A stretch of 12,951 bases of DNA, from assembly GCA_019239815.1 (NCBI GenBank), contig JAFAZL010000834.1:1-12951 (forward strand). Direction: 5' to 3'. Positions 1 through 9,470 of the stretch are shown piece after piece. Positions within the stretch are counted from its first letter, which is position 1; every line of letters begins with the position of its first letter. The position numbers and the translations under genes were made by a program. The notes under the pieces are model-generated. The model searched no databases. It had not been told where the DNA came from and worked only from the letters and a program-made list of their open reading frames with translations. The DNA comes from Acidobacteriota bacterium (GTDB lineage: Bacteria; Acidobacteriota; Terriglobia; Acidoferrales; UBA7541).

Positions 1-1710
<1,710 letters not shown>

Positions 1711-1712
1711 CC

Positions 1713-4178
1713 TCACGGCCGCTGCACAGCAGGAATCGCCGCGCGATCTCGTTCCCTCTGCCGCTCTTTCAACTCTTTGTAGACTTCGAGTTCGCGATCC
1801 GCATCGGCAATTCGCGATTCCTTGCGATACGCCGATTGCAATTGATAGTGCATATAGTCGCTCTGCGGACTGAGTCGCGTCGCAATCTCGAGATGCTCGA
1901 CCGCGCCTTTCAAATCGCCACGATCGAGCAAAATCTTGCCAATCTGATACTGCGCATTCGCGTGATCCGGTCGTGCCTCAATGACTTCGCTGAACAAACG
2001 GTCAGCCTCGTCCACCTTGGATTGCTGTAAATACACGAATCCCATGTTGTATTTTGCATCGGCATCGTCAGGAACAAGAGCAAGCTCCGCCTGAAACTCC
2101 GTGATCGCATCGTTCCAATGTTCCCAACGCAAGTCAGCCTGACCGGCGAAGTAATGCGCCTTAACAAAGCTCGGATCGTTCTGCGACAGCCTGTGCAGCA
2201 CGGTAACCGACCGCGCGTAGTCACCGATCTCGATCCAAAGCTGCCCAATCAGCATCAACGTTTCGTTCGGACGTTCGCCTTTCTCATAAGCGCTCAAGAC
2301 TTCAGCCGCCTCTTTCATCTCGCCGATGTGCGCCAGCGCGCTCGCCCAGGCGAAGCCGACGGTTGAGTCTTCCATCCCTTTGACGCCGAGCGGAGCAAAC
2401 GTCTTCGCGGCATCGGCAAATTTATCCGAGCCGTAGTACGCCATACCGAGCATCGCACGCACCGGCCTCGCGTCGGGTTTCTCTTTCAACGCCGCCGAGA
2501 ATCCGCGAATCGCTTCCGAAAAATTATTCGCTTTGAACGCAGACAGCCCGATGTTCTTCGCGAGTCCGGTGATCTTCGGATCCCATCGTTCCGCTTCTTG
2601 GTAGTGTCCGAGTGCCGCCATATACTCGCCGCGAACCGCTTCCGACGTGGCCAGATCGTTGAACGCCAGGCCCAGCACCGAACGCAACCGATCCTCCTGC
2701 GCGTCGGCCGCCACTTTTTGCTGTGGCGTCAGATTCGCGCGCGCAACAACCGAGGCATCGACGCGCGCAAACGGGTCGGTATTCGCTGGCAATAGTGGCG
2801 CGACTTGCGCTTCCGTCTTTGGATTCAGCGGCACGATCGCTGCTGCCGAGCCCGCTCCGCCTGCCAACGCCATCTGTGAAGCCACGTTCTGCTGGCCTTG
2901 CTCCATCGTCTTGTTTTGCAGATCGCGTGCCTTCGTCAGGTAAACCTCGGCTTCGTCGTGGCGGTCCGAGTTCGCCAGGATGCGGCCCAGATCGACGTAA
3001 GCGCGCCGAATCTGATAGTTCGAGCGCGCCTCGTCCGTGCCTGTCAGCTCGATCGCCTTGCGGAAATACTCTTCGGCGTGTTTGTTGTCGGTCTGTCCAT
3101 AGGCATCCAGACCAAGATAAAGCCAGGGTTCCGGTAGCGCCGGATTGATCTCGATCGCAACCTTCAGATATCGATCTGCCACCGCGTAATCACGTTCGGA
3201 CGATGCCAGAAAACCTAACATGTAGTTCGCCAAATAATCGCGTGGAAACAGTTCAACGGCCTTCGCGAAGCCTGCCCGGATTTCCGGAGTCGGCTTCCAC
3301 TCGTTCAGCGCAAGCTGCGCAAGCGACAGAAAATACTGCGCATGCGGCGTCCGCGGATCCATCGCGATCGCCTTTTGAAACTCGCGAATCGCGGTCGGCA
3401 TGTCGTCGGCGTCGCGGTAGGCGCGGCCAAAAAGCACGCGCAGCGACCCGCTGTCGCCATTCACCTGCACCATCTGGTCAAAAATCTGGCCGGCGCGCTC
3501 CTTGTCTTTGGGACTGTGCGTCTGCAGAAGGCAAATCGCCAGCGAGTACACCGTCTCGACATCGGGCTCAGGCTCGAGCGCCATTGCGCGTTGCAGCGAC
3601 ACTGCCGCCTTTGCGTATTCCTGTTTCGCGATCCAGGCGCGCCCTTGTACGTTGTACGCGCGCGCGTTCTTCGGGTCCGACGCGAGTGCGCGGCCTACAT
3701 CAACCAGCGCTTCATCGGGATGCGCCTGCTGCAACTCCGCGATCGCCAGATCGGCGCGCGTATCCGCCACATCCTCAAAATCGAGCGAACGGCGATACAA
3801 CTCGATCGCCTGTGGATACGCGGCCTCCAGCAGGCGGAGTTGCCCAATTTCACGAAGGGCCAAGGCAATCAGACGCACGTTCGCTTGCGCCACGGCAGCA
3901 GGATCGCCGCCGCGTTGCGCCGCGTGCGCGGCATCCAAGCGCTCGCGTAACCCAGACTCTGCGGCGTTCGGACTTCGCTTCGCTGGGACCTTCTCCGCAG
4001 GCCTAGCGGCGGGCTTCTGCGGTGTTGCGGGTGCTTGCGCGTGTGCCAATCCGGAATGTGCCAGCGAAAATCCGGCGGAAAGAAAAAAGCCGAGAACGAA
4101 TACGGAAGACCGGCGACCTCGAGAAAAAATATCGCCGGCCTTCACTCCGTCTCGAACGTGCTGAAAATTACGACTCAA
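1713..4178 (-). CDS. Exported tetratricopeptide repeat (TPR) protein, 821 aa
   Basis: A long N-terminal region ends in a Sec signal: hydrophobic [24 protein letters not shown] (residues 24-47 in two halves [12 protein letters not shown] / [12 protein letters not shown]) with an AHA|QA cleavage site, and a Pro/Ala/Lys-rich linker follows. TPR-type helical repeats occupy about 75-425 (for example [20 protein letters not shown], then [12 protein letters not shown]) and about 497-800 (for example [20 protein letters not shown], then [20 protein letters not shown]). An Ala/Pro-rich segment at about 428-495 separates the two arrays. The tail is charged ([12 protein letters not shown]). No lipobox is seen, so the mature protein is probably soluble in the periplasm. 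TPRs are protein-protein scaffolds; no enzymatic motif is visible. The start is TTG at 4178, preceded by GAGAG about 7 nt upstream; GTG at 4145 is an alternative that keeps the signal peptide. The gene follows the receptor terminator and abuts the downstream CRTAC1 gene, suggesting joint function. Similarity in role to SusD (also TPR-based) is only speculation. Confidence 0.9.
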   Translation of the reverse strand: MSRNFQHVRDGVKAGDIFSRGRRSSVFVLGFFLSAGFSLAHSGLAHAQAPATPQKPAARPAEKVPAKRSPNAAESGLRERLDAAHAAQRGGDPAAVAQANVRLIALALREIGQLRLLEAAYPQAIELYRRSLDFEDVADTRADLAIAELQQAHPDEALVDVGRALASDPKNARAYNVQGRAWIAKQEYAKAAVSLQRAMALEPEPDVETVYSLAICLLQTHSPKDKERAGQIFDQMVQVNGDSGSLRVLFGRAYRDADDMPTAIREFQKAIAMDPRTPHAQYFLSLAQLALNEWKPTPEIRAGFAKAVELFPRDYLANYMLGFLASSERDYAVADRYLKVAIEINPALPEPWLYLGLDAYGQTDNKHAEEYFRKAIELTGTDEARSNYQIRRAYVDLGRILANSDRHDEAEVYLTKARDLQNKTMEQGQQNVASQMALAGGAGSAAAIVPLNPKTEAQVAPLLPANTDPFARVDASVVARANLTPQQKVAADAQEDRLRSVLGLAFNDLATSEAVRGEYMAALGHYQEAERWDPKITGLAKNIGLSAFKANNFSEAIRGFSAALKEKPDARPVRAMLGMAYYGSDKFADAAKTFAPLGVKGMEDSTVGFAWASALAHIGEMKEAAEVLSAYEKGERPNETLMLIGQLWIEIGDYARSVTVLHRLSQNDPSFVKAHYFAGQADLRWEHWNDAITEFQAELALVPDDADAKYNMGFVYLQQSKVDEADRLFSEVIEARPDHANAQYQIGKILLDRGDLKGAVEHLEIATRLSPQSDYMHYQLQSAYRKESRIADADRELEVYKELKERQRERDRAAIPAVQRP

Positions 4179-4189
4179 AATCGGCTCTC

Positions 4190-4233
4190 AAAAAAGGTAA
4201 AACGGCGGGACTCGAGAATTCAAGTCCCGCCGT
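4190..4233 (-). terminator. Intrinsic terminator after the TonB-dependent receptor gene
   Basis: A perfect 11-bp stem (ACGGCGGGACT at 4202-4212 pairing with AGTCCCGCCGT at 4223-4233) has a 10-nt loop. Read on the minus strand it is followed by TTTACCTTTTTT, a typical U-rich tail. It begins 28 bp past the receptor stop codon and lies just before the TPR start, so it should separate or attenuate receptor and TPR/CRTAC1 transcription. Confidence 0.9.
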
Positions 4234-4261
4234 CGCATATGACAGTAGTTTTGCTTCGTCT

Positions 4262-7200
4262 CTAGAACGAGAACCTCAGCGTGTACTGAAGTTCGCGTCC
4301 CGGATGGACAGCCGATGCCTGCCCGAAGTTCGCGTTCGGGCTGCCGGTCTGGCCGGTGACGATGTTGTTGGTCGGGCTGCACGGCGTCGCCGCGCTGCCG
4401 CAAACCAGGTTGCTGGCGCTGAAGCCGGTGCCTTCGAGCTGGTTGCCGAAGAAATTCGCATGGTTGAACATGTTGAAGAAGTCCATGCTGAACTTCAGGT
4501 TGTAGTGCTCGTGGAAGGTCCAGTTCTTCGCCAGTTGCACGTCCACGTTACGATTGTTGGGTCCGACGCAGTAGCCGCGCGGCGCATTCCCGATCGTTCC
4601 GAGCGTGTAGCCCACAAAGCTGAAGGCATCCGGGTTCAGGATCTGCTTGCCGTTTTCGCCGGCGTTGCAACCGATGCCCGTGATGTTCGGACGGTTGTTG
4701 TTGTTGAAGCCGGTGCCGGTCAGCGATGTGAGCGTGCTGCCGCCCACTCCGCTGGCGCCGTTCGAGAACACGCTCAACGACGCACCCGACTCGACGCTGA
4801 CGATGCTGTTGAGTTCCCAGCCGCCGACCGTCTTCTGAACCATGTTGCTGCGGTTGGCGAACTTAGGCAGATAGAACACTTCGTTGGCCACGAAGATGTG
4901 CGGCCGATTGATGTTCGTGTTGCCCTTGTCGATGCCGGTGTTGGCCGGATTGGTGAACGCTTCCTCGTTGACGCTGCCCGATGAATTATCGAGCTCCACG
5001 TCTGCGATGGAGTGCGAATACGTGTACGACGCCTGGAACGACGAGAAGTTGCCCAGACGCGACCGGAACAACGCTTGCAGCGAGTGGTAGCTCGAGTGGC
5101 CACCACGCGCGAACAAGCCGATCGTTCCGAAGTTACCCGCTGGACGCAAGGCGTTCAGCGCGGTGCCGGTCAGAAATGCGCCCTGAACCCAATCTGCCTG
5201 TGGAATCGCGTTGAGGTCCGCCATCGACGTCAGGTGGATGCCGGTGTTGCCGACATATCCCAACTGCAATGCGGTGTTGCGCGCGAGTTCCCGCTCAACC
5301 GACAAGTTCCATTGCCAGCTGTTTGGAGTAACCGCCGATGGATCCTTCGCCGCGTTCGGCGAAACCGATGGATTCGCGAGAGGCGCGGGCGTTTCGAGCG
5401 TACGCACGTCAGTGGCGTTGATGACGAACGGCGCGGTGCGTGCCAATCCTTCATCGATGCCGACCAGTTCGCGCTGGAAGAACTGACCGATGCCGGCGCG
5501 AATCGCCGTCTTGCCGTCACCAAACACGTCCCACGCGATGCCCAAGCGCGGCGCAACGTTGTGGTTGTTGTTGTGGACCAGAGCGCTGTTCGGTCCGATC
5601 GTTCCGGCCGAAAGCGGCAACGAAATGCCCAGCGACGCAAGCTGTGTTGCGGCTGCGGTGCAAGGGCTCGTACCCGGCACGATGATGACGCCGTTGCAAG
5701 CATCTGAAGCCGGCAGGGCGGGGTTGTAATCCGCGAGACTGAACGACGCCCACGTATTTGTCTGTGAGTAGGGTTCCCGATAGAACGACCACCGGAAGCC
5801 GTAGTTGATCGTCAGCTTGCGGCTCACCTTCCACGAATCGCCGATGTACCACTCGATGTCGTGCCAGACCACTTGTGCGAGCCCGTTCACGCTGTTTTCC
5901 GATGTTGTGAAGAGCTGGCCCGGAATCAAGAGGTTTGCGAGCTGGTTCGTTGTCTTTACAGAAACCTGCCCGTCGGCCGCGTTGATCGCCGGCTGGTCGT
6001 TTCCGCCGTTGTTGAATTCATCCTTCGCATTCGAGCTGTAGTAAATGCCCGCCTTGAAGAGGTGGTTGCCGTGAACCTTCGAGATGTTGTCCTGCACCGC
6101 GTAGAGATCTTCGTGGTTCGTGTACGGCGCAATGTTCCACAGCGACTGGCCGTTACCATAGGGCTGCAAACCTCCCCATGCTGCGCCGCCGTTGATGAAA
6201 CCGCCCGACTGCTTGAGTGATGCCGGCCATGCGGTCGGAATCGCCGCGTTGATTTGAGCAACGAGGCCCGGGTCGGTGCCCGCCAACGTCGTGATGATCG
6301 CGTTGTGACCGTAACCGAATTCGAGGTCGTTCACCATCGTTGAGCTGATTTGCGACGTCAACTTGCCCATCACGCTCTTCGAAGGCTGGCTCCAGTCCGA
6401 GTTAACCGTCGGGAAAAACGACGAACCCCAGAACAGGTTCGGGTTCGGCGCCGGGCTGGTCCACGAGTCCTGCGTCCAGCGGAAGGTAATACGGTTGTTG
6501 CGCGTGACGTCGTAGTCGCCGCGAACGTTCCACTCGCTCCAATTCGGCTTAGTGCGTTCCTGGTCGACCCAGTTGTTCTGACTACCCGTCGCGCCGGCGA
6601 CGTTGGGATCGGGATAGAATTGCGCGAGCAAAGAGCCCGCGGCATCCGGATTCGCAATCGCGAACGGATTGCCTGGTGCCTGCAACGCCGCCGGGATATT
6701 GGGAGCCGTTGCGCCGCAAGTGCCCTTGCCGCCGGCGGCGATGGCCGCCGCATCAGCAGCGAAGTTGCCCGCCTTTTCGGCCGCCGTCGGCACGCAAGCG
6801 GAAACCGAAACGCCGCGTACTTCCTTGTTCCATTCCTGGTTCCACCAGAAGAACAGCTTGTCCTTCTTGATCGGACCGCTGAAGTTGTACCCGTAGTCAT
6901 TGCGTCGAAGTTCCGCTTTGCCCGTGCCGTTGTTGTTCGAGAACCAGTCGTTCGCATCGAGCTTGTCGTTGCGGCCGGCATAGAAGACGCCGCCATGGAA
7001 CTGGTTTTCGCCCGACTTTGTCGTGATGCTGATGATCGCGCCCGACGCCTGTCCATACTCCGGACCATACGAGTTGCGCAGCATCTTAAACTCGGCGATA
7101 GCGTCGATCGACGGATACACGAGAATCGTGCGGTTCGAGCCGACGTCGTTGTTGTTCACGCCGTCGACCAGGAACAGGTTGTTGGTGTACGGATTGCCGT

Positions 7201-7792
7201 TCACCGAAAAGTCGCTACCGCCGGTCAAGCCTTTATCGCGGCCGTTAAAATCGTTTGCCGTCGAAACGCCCGGAGAGAGCGTCACGAGGTTCATGAAGTT
7301 TTCGCCGTTCAGCGGAAGCTCGCGGACCTGCCGCCCTTCCACCACTTCGCCGACTTCCGCCGTGTTGGTCTGCACCTGCACGGCGCTGGCTTCCACGGTC
7401 ACCATTTCGCTCGCGGCGCCCAGTTCCAGCTTCGCGTTGATTTCCGTCGAAGTCGAAACGTGAACTTCCACCGCTTTGGCGATGAATTCCTTGAAGCTTC
7501 CCTGTTTGACGTGAAGATCGTACACGCCAACCGGCAACTGCGCGAAGACATACACGCCCTGCTCGCTCGTCGTCGTGTTGTGGCTCGCGTTCGTTGCGGT
7601 GTTTGTTACCGTCACCGCCGCTCCCGCAATCGGCGCTCCGCTGGGGTCGGTCACCGTTCCGGTGATCGTGCCCGAATATTGCTGGGCTTTCGTCACCCAC
7701 GGCGCCGCCACGATCAGCAGCAGCGTACAGATCAGCGCGCCGAAGCGAACTAGGCTTCGGAGCGTTAACCTTTTGGTCGATTCAATTTTCAT
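4262..7792 (-). CDS. Oar-like TonB-dependent receptor with carboxypeptidase regulatory-like domain, 1176 aa
   Basis: This is an outer-membrane beta-barrel of the large acidobacterial Oar-like type. Residues 1-36 form a Sec signal (hydrophobic FGALICTLLLIVAAPWV, cleavage near TKA|QQ). About 39-125 is a carboxypeptidase-regulatory-like/CarboxypepD_reg beta-sandwich (GTITGTVTDPSGAPIAGAAV, then GVYVFAQLPVGVYDLHV). About 140-275 is the plug, with the hallmarks GRQVRELPLNGENFMNLVTL, NPYTNNLFLVDGVNNND and EYGQASGAIISITTKSG. The rest is barrel, ending in LRFSF with the terminal Phe typical of outer-membrane barrels. The length of about 1,180 residues is normal for the family. ATG at 7792 is preferred over the in-frame GTG at 7798 because GGAAGGGG lies 7 nt upstream. 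No clear TonB box was found. The substrate is unknown; the divergent LacI regulator suggests a carbohydrate or related ligand (inference). Confidence 0.95.
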   Translation of the reverse strand: MKIESTKRLTLRSLVRFGALICTLLLIVAAPWVTKAQQYSGTITGTVTDPSGAPIAGAAVTVTNTATNASHNTTTSEQGVYVFAQLPVGVYDLHVKQGSFKEFIAKAVEVHVSTSTEINAKLELGAASEMVTVEASAVQVQTNTAEVGEVVEGRQVRELPLNGENFMNLVTLSPGVSTANDFNGRDKGLTGGSDFSVNGNPYTNNLFLVDGVNNNDVGSNRTILVYPSIDAIAEFKMLRNSYGPEYGQASGAIISITTKSGENQFHGGVFYAGRNDKLDANDWFSNNNGTGKAELRRNDYGYNFSGPIKKDKLFFWWNQEWNKEVRGVSVSACVPTAAEKAGNFAADAAAIAAGGKGTCGATAPNIPAALQAPGNPFAIANPDAAGSLLAQFYPDPNVAGATGSQNNWVDQERTKPNWSEWNVRGDYDVTRNNRITFRWTQDSWTSPAPNPNLFWGSSFFPTVNSDWSQPSKSVMGKLTSQISSTMVNDLEFGYGHNAIITTLAGTDPGLVAQINAAIPTAWPASLKQSGGFINGGAAWGGLQPYGNGQSLWNIAPYTNHEDLYAVQDNISKVHGNHLFKAGIYYSSNAKDEFNNGGNDQPAINAADGQVSVKTTNQLANLLIPGQLFTTSENSVNGLAQVVWHDIEWYIGDSWKVSRKLTINYGFRWSFYREPYSQTNTWASFSLADYNPALPASDACNGVIIVPGTSPCTAAATQLASLGISLPLSAGTIGPNSALVHNNNHNVAPRLGIAWDVFGDGKTAIRAGIGQFFQRELVGIDEGLARTAPFVINATDVRTLETPAPLANPSVSPNAAKDPSAVTPNSWQWNLSVERELARNTALQLGYVGNTGIHLTSMADLNAIPQADWVQGAFLTGTALNALRPAGNFGTIGLFARGGHSSYHSLQALFRSRLGNFSSFQASYTYSHSIADVELDNSSGSVNEEAFTNPANTGIDKGNTNINRPHIFVANEVFYLPKFANRSNMVQKTVGGWELNSIVSVESGASLSVFSNGASGVGGSTLTSLTGTGFNNNNRPNITGIGCNAGENGKQILNPDAFSFVGYTLGTIGNAPRGYCVGPNNRNVDVQLAKNWTFHEHYNLKFSMDFFNMFNHANFFGNQLEGTGFSASNLVCGSAATPCSPTNNIVTGQTGSPNANFGQASAVHPGRELQYTLRFSF

Positions 7793-7799
7793 TCGCACA

Positions 7800-7807
7800 C
7801 CCCTTCC
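7800..7807 (-). promoter_or_regulatory. Ribosome binding site of the receptor gene
   Basis: GGAAGGGG on the minus strand lies 7 nt before ATG at 7792. This decides the start in favour of that ATG, because the upstream in-frame GTG at 7798 would overlap the spacer and leave almost no gap. Confidence 0.7.
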
Positions 7808-7828
7808 GATTTGACTGCAGTCCGGCGC

Positions 7829-7850
7829 GCGAAAATCGCACGATTTTCGC
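7829..7850. promoter_or_regulatory. 22-bp palindrome in the receptor leader (operator or RNA hairpin)
   Basis: Two perfect 10-bp arms, GCGAAAATCG (7829-7838) and CGATTTTCGC (7841-7850), flank a 2-nt centre CA. It lies in the untranslated leader between the predicted receptor promoter and the start codon, 37-58 bp before ATG. Perfect dyads of this size are typical of dimeric repressor sites, so the adjacent LacI-family protein is a candidate binder. An RNA hairpin with a 9-bp stem and 4-nt loop is also possible. The function is inferred; the symmetry is directly visible. Confidence 0.5.
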
Positions 7851-7913
7851 CATCGGATTTTGAGCAGCGAACACCTAGACCTTCGCTGACTCGTTCAGCT
7901 TGGTAGGAGTTTT

Positions 7914-7933
7914 GGACCGGACTCCCGCGGTCC
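7914..7933. other. Short inverted repeat in the receptor leader
   Basis: GGACCG (7914-7919) and CGGTCC (7928-7933) form a 6-bp GC-rich stem with an 8-nt loop shortly downstream of the predicted transcription start. An alternative pairing of GGAGT (7906-7910) with ACTCC (7921-7925) competes with it. It could fold in the leader RNA, but no known riboswitch class is recognised. Confidence 0.3.
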
Positions 7934-7957
7934 CTCGACTAGTACATTTGTATTATG

Positions 7958-7985
7958 AGGATAGCGGAGGGGTTCATCCTGTCAA
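7958..7985 (-). promoter_or_regulatory. Predicted sigma-70-type promoter of the receptor gene
   Basis: The minus strand has a perfect -35 TTGACA (7985-7980), a 16-nt spacer and a -10 TATCCT (7963-7958, four of six consensus bases). Transcription would start near 7951, giving a leader of about 160 nt before the ATG. AT-rich DNA directly upstream could act as an UP element. The call rests on the exact -35 box and the position in the divergent intergenic region. Confidence 0.55.
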
Positions 7986-7989
7986 GAAG

Positions 7990-8024
7990 AAATAATGATA
8001 TTCTACGTCAAAAATAATGATATT
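7990..8024. repeat. Two exact 13-bp direct repeats upstream of the receptor -35 box
   Basis: AAATAATGATATT occurs at 7990-8002 and again, identical, at 8012-8024. The start-to-start distance is 22 bp, about two helical turns, so both copies face the same side of the DNA. They lie immediately upstream of the predicted -35 box, centred near -45 and -67 from the expected transcription start. This is the usual position for activator sites. They are strikingly AT-rich in a GC-rich genome. The binding protein is unknown. Confidence 0.6.
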
Positions 8025-8189
8025 GTGTGATTTCGATTTCGTCCCATTTTGAGACCGAAATTCGAGGAAGCGAGGGGCCCAAACCGACCGGGAACCCTAC
8101 AGAAAACCGTAGCGCTCCAATTCCACCCAGCCTACCGTCCCATATCGAACGTCCCCTGTTACATTCCGGAGCATTTTCGCGTAGTGTGT

Positions 8190-8199
8190 ACGTTAACGT
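8190..8199. promoter_or_regulatory. Candidate operator near the repressor gene (ACGTTAACGT)
   Basis: A perfect 10-bp palindrome ACGTTAACGT lies about 60 bp before the repressor start and overlaps an AACGTT core (8195-8200). A central CG flanked by A/T is common in LacI-family operators, so autoregulation is possible. Palindromes of this length also occur by chance, so confidence is low. Confidence 0.3.
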
Positions 8200-8243
8200 T
8201 CGATTGTGCCTGTCCCATGGTCTGACAATTCAGGCTCCATCTT

Positions 8244-8247
8244 GGAG
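8244..8247 (+). promoter_or_regulatory. Ribosome binding site of the LacI-family gene
   Basis: GGAG lies 11 nt before ATG at 8259. The spacing is long but acceptable, and no better start is available close by. Confidence 0.45.
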
Positions 8248-8258
8248 TTTTATTCGGC

Positions 8259-9341
8259 ATGAACAGCCCTAATAAGAAGAGCTCCGCCCAAAAGGGCGGC
8301 CCCCGAGTCACTCTGAAAACCGTCGCCGACCACCTGGGCCTGACTCCCGGCACGATCTCCGCGGCCCTCAATAATTCCGCCGCCGCGCGTTCCATCCCCG
8401 AACACACGAAGAAGCGCATCCTCGCCGCCGCCAAAGATCTCAACTATCGCCCCAACTATTTCGCGCGCTCCTTGCGTTTGCAGCGCACCTACACGATCGG
8501 CGTCATCGCCGAAGAAATCGGCGACGCCTACGGCTCGCTCGTCATCAGCGGCATCGAAGAATATCTTCGCCGCCACAATTTTTTCTTCCTTACCGTGATT
8601 CACCGCCACGACCAAACGCTTCTGCAAACCTACGCTCAAATGCTCGTGACGCGTGGCGTCGAAGGTTTCATCACCACCGACACTTCGATCACACAAAAGC
8701 TGGATCTTCCGACGGTTGCGGTCGCCGGTCACGGCAAGGTCGAGAACGTCACCAACGTTGTTCTCGACCACAAAGTTGCGGCGCGGCTCGCACTCACGCA
8801 TCTCAAGGATCTCGGCCATCGCGACATCGCGTTCTTCAAGGGCCACCCCGTCAGTTCCGATTCCGGCGAACGCTGGGCCGCCGTCTGCGAAACCGCGCAG
8901 GAACTGGGCATCGCAATCAAGCCCGAACTCACAGTACAAATCGAGAGCACCGTTTCGACTCCGCAGCTTGGCTATCCGATCGCAAAGCAACTCCTCGAGC
9001 GCAAGCAGCACTTCACCGCGCTCTTCGCCTACAACGACATTTCCGCTATCGGTGCAATTTGGGCGTTGCGCGAAGCTGGACTCCGCGTCCCGGAAGACGT
9101 CAGCGTGATGGGCTTCGACGATATTCCCGCTGCCGCCTTCAACAATCCGGGGCTCACGACCGTGCGCCAGCCGCTCGAACGAATGGGTCAAATCGCCGCA
9201 AAAACTCTGATCGATCGCATCGAAGGCACCTCCGAGTACGTCGCCGAAATCGCCATCGAGCCGGAACTCGTCGTTCGCGCCTCCACCAGCCGCGCCGCAT
9301 CGCACCGCGCGAATTCCGCGGCAGCAATCATTCCTGAGTAA
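8259..9341 (+). CDS. LacI/GalR-family transcriptional regulator, 360 aa
   Basis: A DNA-binding repressor or dual regulator acting in the cytoplasm. Residues 17-38 form the LacI helix-turn-helix ([23 protein letters not shown]). About 47-73 holds the hinge-helix region ([20 protein letters not shown], then NYFARSLR). About 78-340 is the periplasmic-binding-protein-like effector and dimerisation domain, with the typical start [21 protein letters not shown] and the motifs [33 protein letters not shown] and [20 protein letters not shown]. Family members usually bind sugars or other small metabolites; the ligand here cannot be read. The length is normal for the family, with a short Lys/Ser-rich N-terminal extension and an Ala-rich tail ([17 protein letters not shown]). 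The gene diverges from the TonB-dependent receptor across a region rich in dyads and repeats, which makes control of the receptor and of itself the simplest inference. Confidence 0.95.
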   Translation: MNSPNKKSSAQKGGPRVTLKTVADHLGLTPGTISAALNNSAAARSIPEHTKKRILAAAKDLNYRPNYFARSLRLQRTYTIGVIAEEIGDAYGSLVISGIEEYLRRHNFFFLTVIHRHDQTLLQTYAQMLVTRGVEGFITTDTSITQKLDLPTVAVAGHGKVENVTNVVLDHKVAARLALTHLKDLGHRDIAFFKGHPVSSDSGERWAAVCETAQELGIAIKPELTVQIESTVSTPQLGYPIAKQLLERKQHFTALFAYNDISAIGAIWALREAGLRVPEDVSVMGFDDIPAAAFNNPGLTTVRQPLERMGQIAAKTLIDRIEGTSEYVAEIAIEPELVVRASTSRAASHRANSAAAIIPE

Positions 9342-9374
9342 GCCTCATCCAGCCCTGAGTAAGCTTCATCCAGC
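9333..9374. repeat. Tandem 21-bp duplication spanning the repressor stop codon
   Basis: Two adjacent 21-bp units (9333-9353 and 9354-9374), beginning CCTGAGTAAGC, differ only at one base (C9344 versus T9365). The unit includes the last two codons and the TAA stop of the repressor gene. Because 21 is a multiple of three, a second in-frame TAA follows seven codons later. This looks like a recent slippage duplication, with no effect on the protein. Confidence 0.8.
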
Positions 9375-9383
9375 CGCTTGCGT

Positions 9384-9405
9384 CTGGAAGCATCGTTGCT
9401 CCCAG
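9384..9405 (+). terminator. Weak hairpin after the repressor gene
   Basis: CTGGAAGCA (9384-9392) pairs with TGCTCCCAG (9397-9405) around a TCGT loop, with one A-C mismatch. No U-tract follows on either strand, so it is at best a poor or factor-assisted terminator. Its position 43 nt past the stop codon is the main support. Confidence 0.3.
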
Positions 9406-9470
9406 CGCACTCGCATTTGCTTTCACTCCACCTTCATTCCACACTAGCCGGCGTTTCTTTTTTCCCGCAA

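Larger units (their letters stand above)
7793..8258. other. Divergent intergenic region between receptor and lacI-family gene
   Basis: This 466-bp region has no credible gene. From left to right it holds the receptor RBS, a 10-bp palindrome GACTGCAGTC (7813-7822), the 22-bp palindrome, a short leader hairpin, the receptor promoter, the AAATAATGATATT direct repeats and a small palindrome ahead of the repressor gene. The part from about 8040 to 8160 shows nothing recognisable. No convincing promoter for the repressor gene was found by eye. Confidence 0.7.

Noticed and set aside
3203..4006. Plus-strand open frames antisense to the TPR gene
   Set aside because: They are Arg/Ser/Pro-rich with no recognisable domain and oppose a convincing TPR protein.
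4211..4221. Adjacent CTCGAG and GAATTC sites that could hint at a cloning linker
   Set aside because: They form the loop of a natural-looking terminator hairpin and no vector sequence is nearby; coincidence is more likely.
6350..7753. Long plus-strand open frame (467 codons) antisense to the receptor gene
   Set aside because: It lies wholly opposite a well-recognised receptor. Its product is Arg/Val-rich with no domain pattern, as expected from antisense reading of GC-rich codons.
7990..8024. Start of a CRISPR-like array
   Set aside because: There are only two 13-bp repeats with a 9-bp gap, far too short for repeats and spacers, and no cas genes are nearby.
8221..8253. Possible promoter for the LacI-family gene (CTGACA with TTTTAT)
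   Set aside because: The spacer of about 20 nt is too long and the -10 match is poor; not supportable by eye.
8250..9305. Minus-strand open frame (351 codons) opposite the LacI-family gene
   Set aside because: It is an artefact of codon bias; the plus strand encodes an unmistakable LacI-family protein with a helix-turn-helix.
9378..9470. Upstream TTG extension of the cytochrome frame
   Set aside because: It would place 31 residues before a good signal peptide and has no Shine-Dalgarno; ATG at 9471 fits better.
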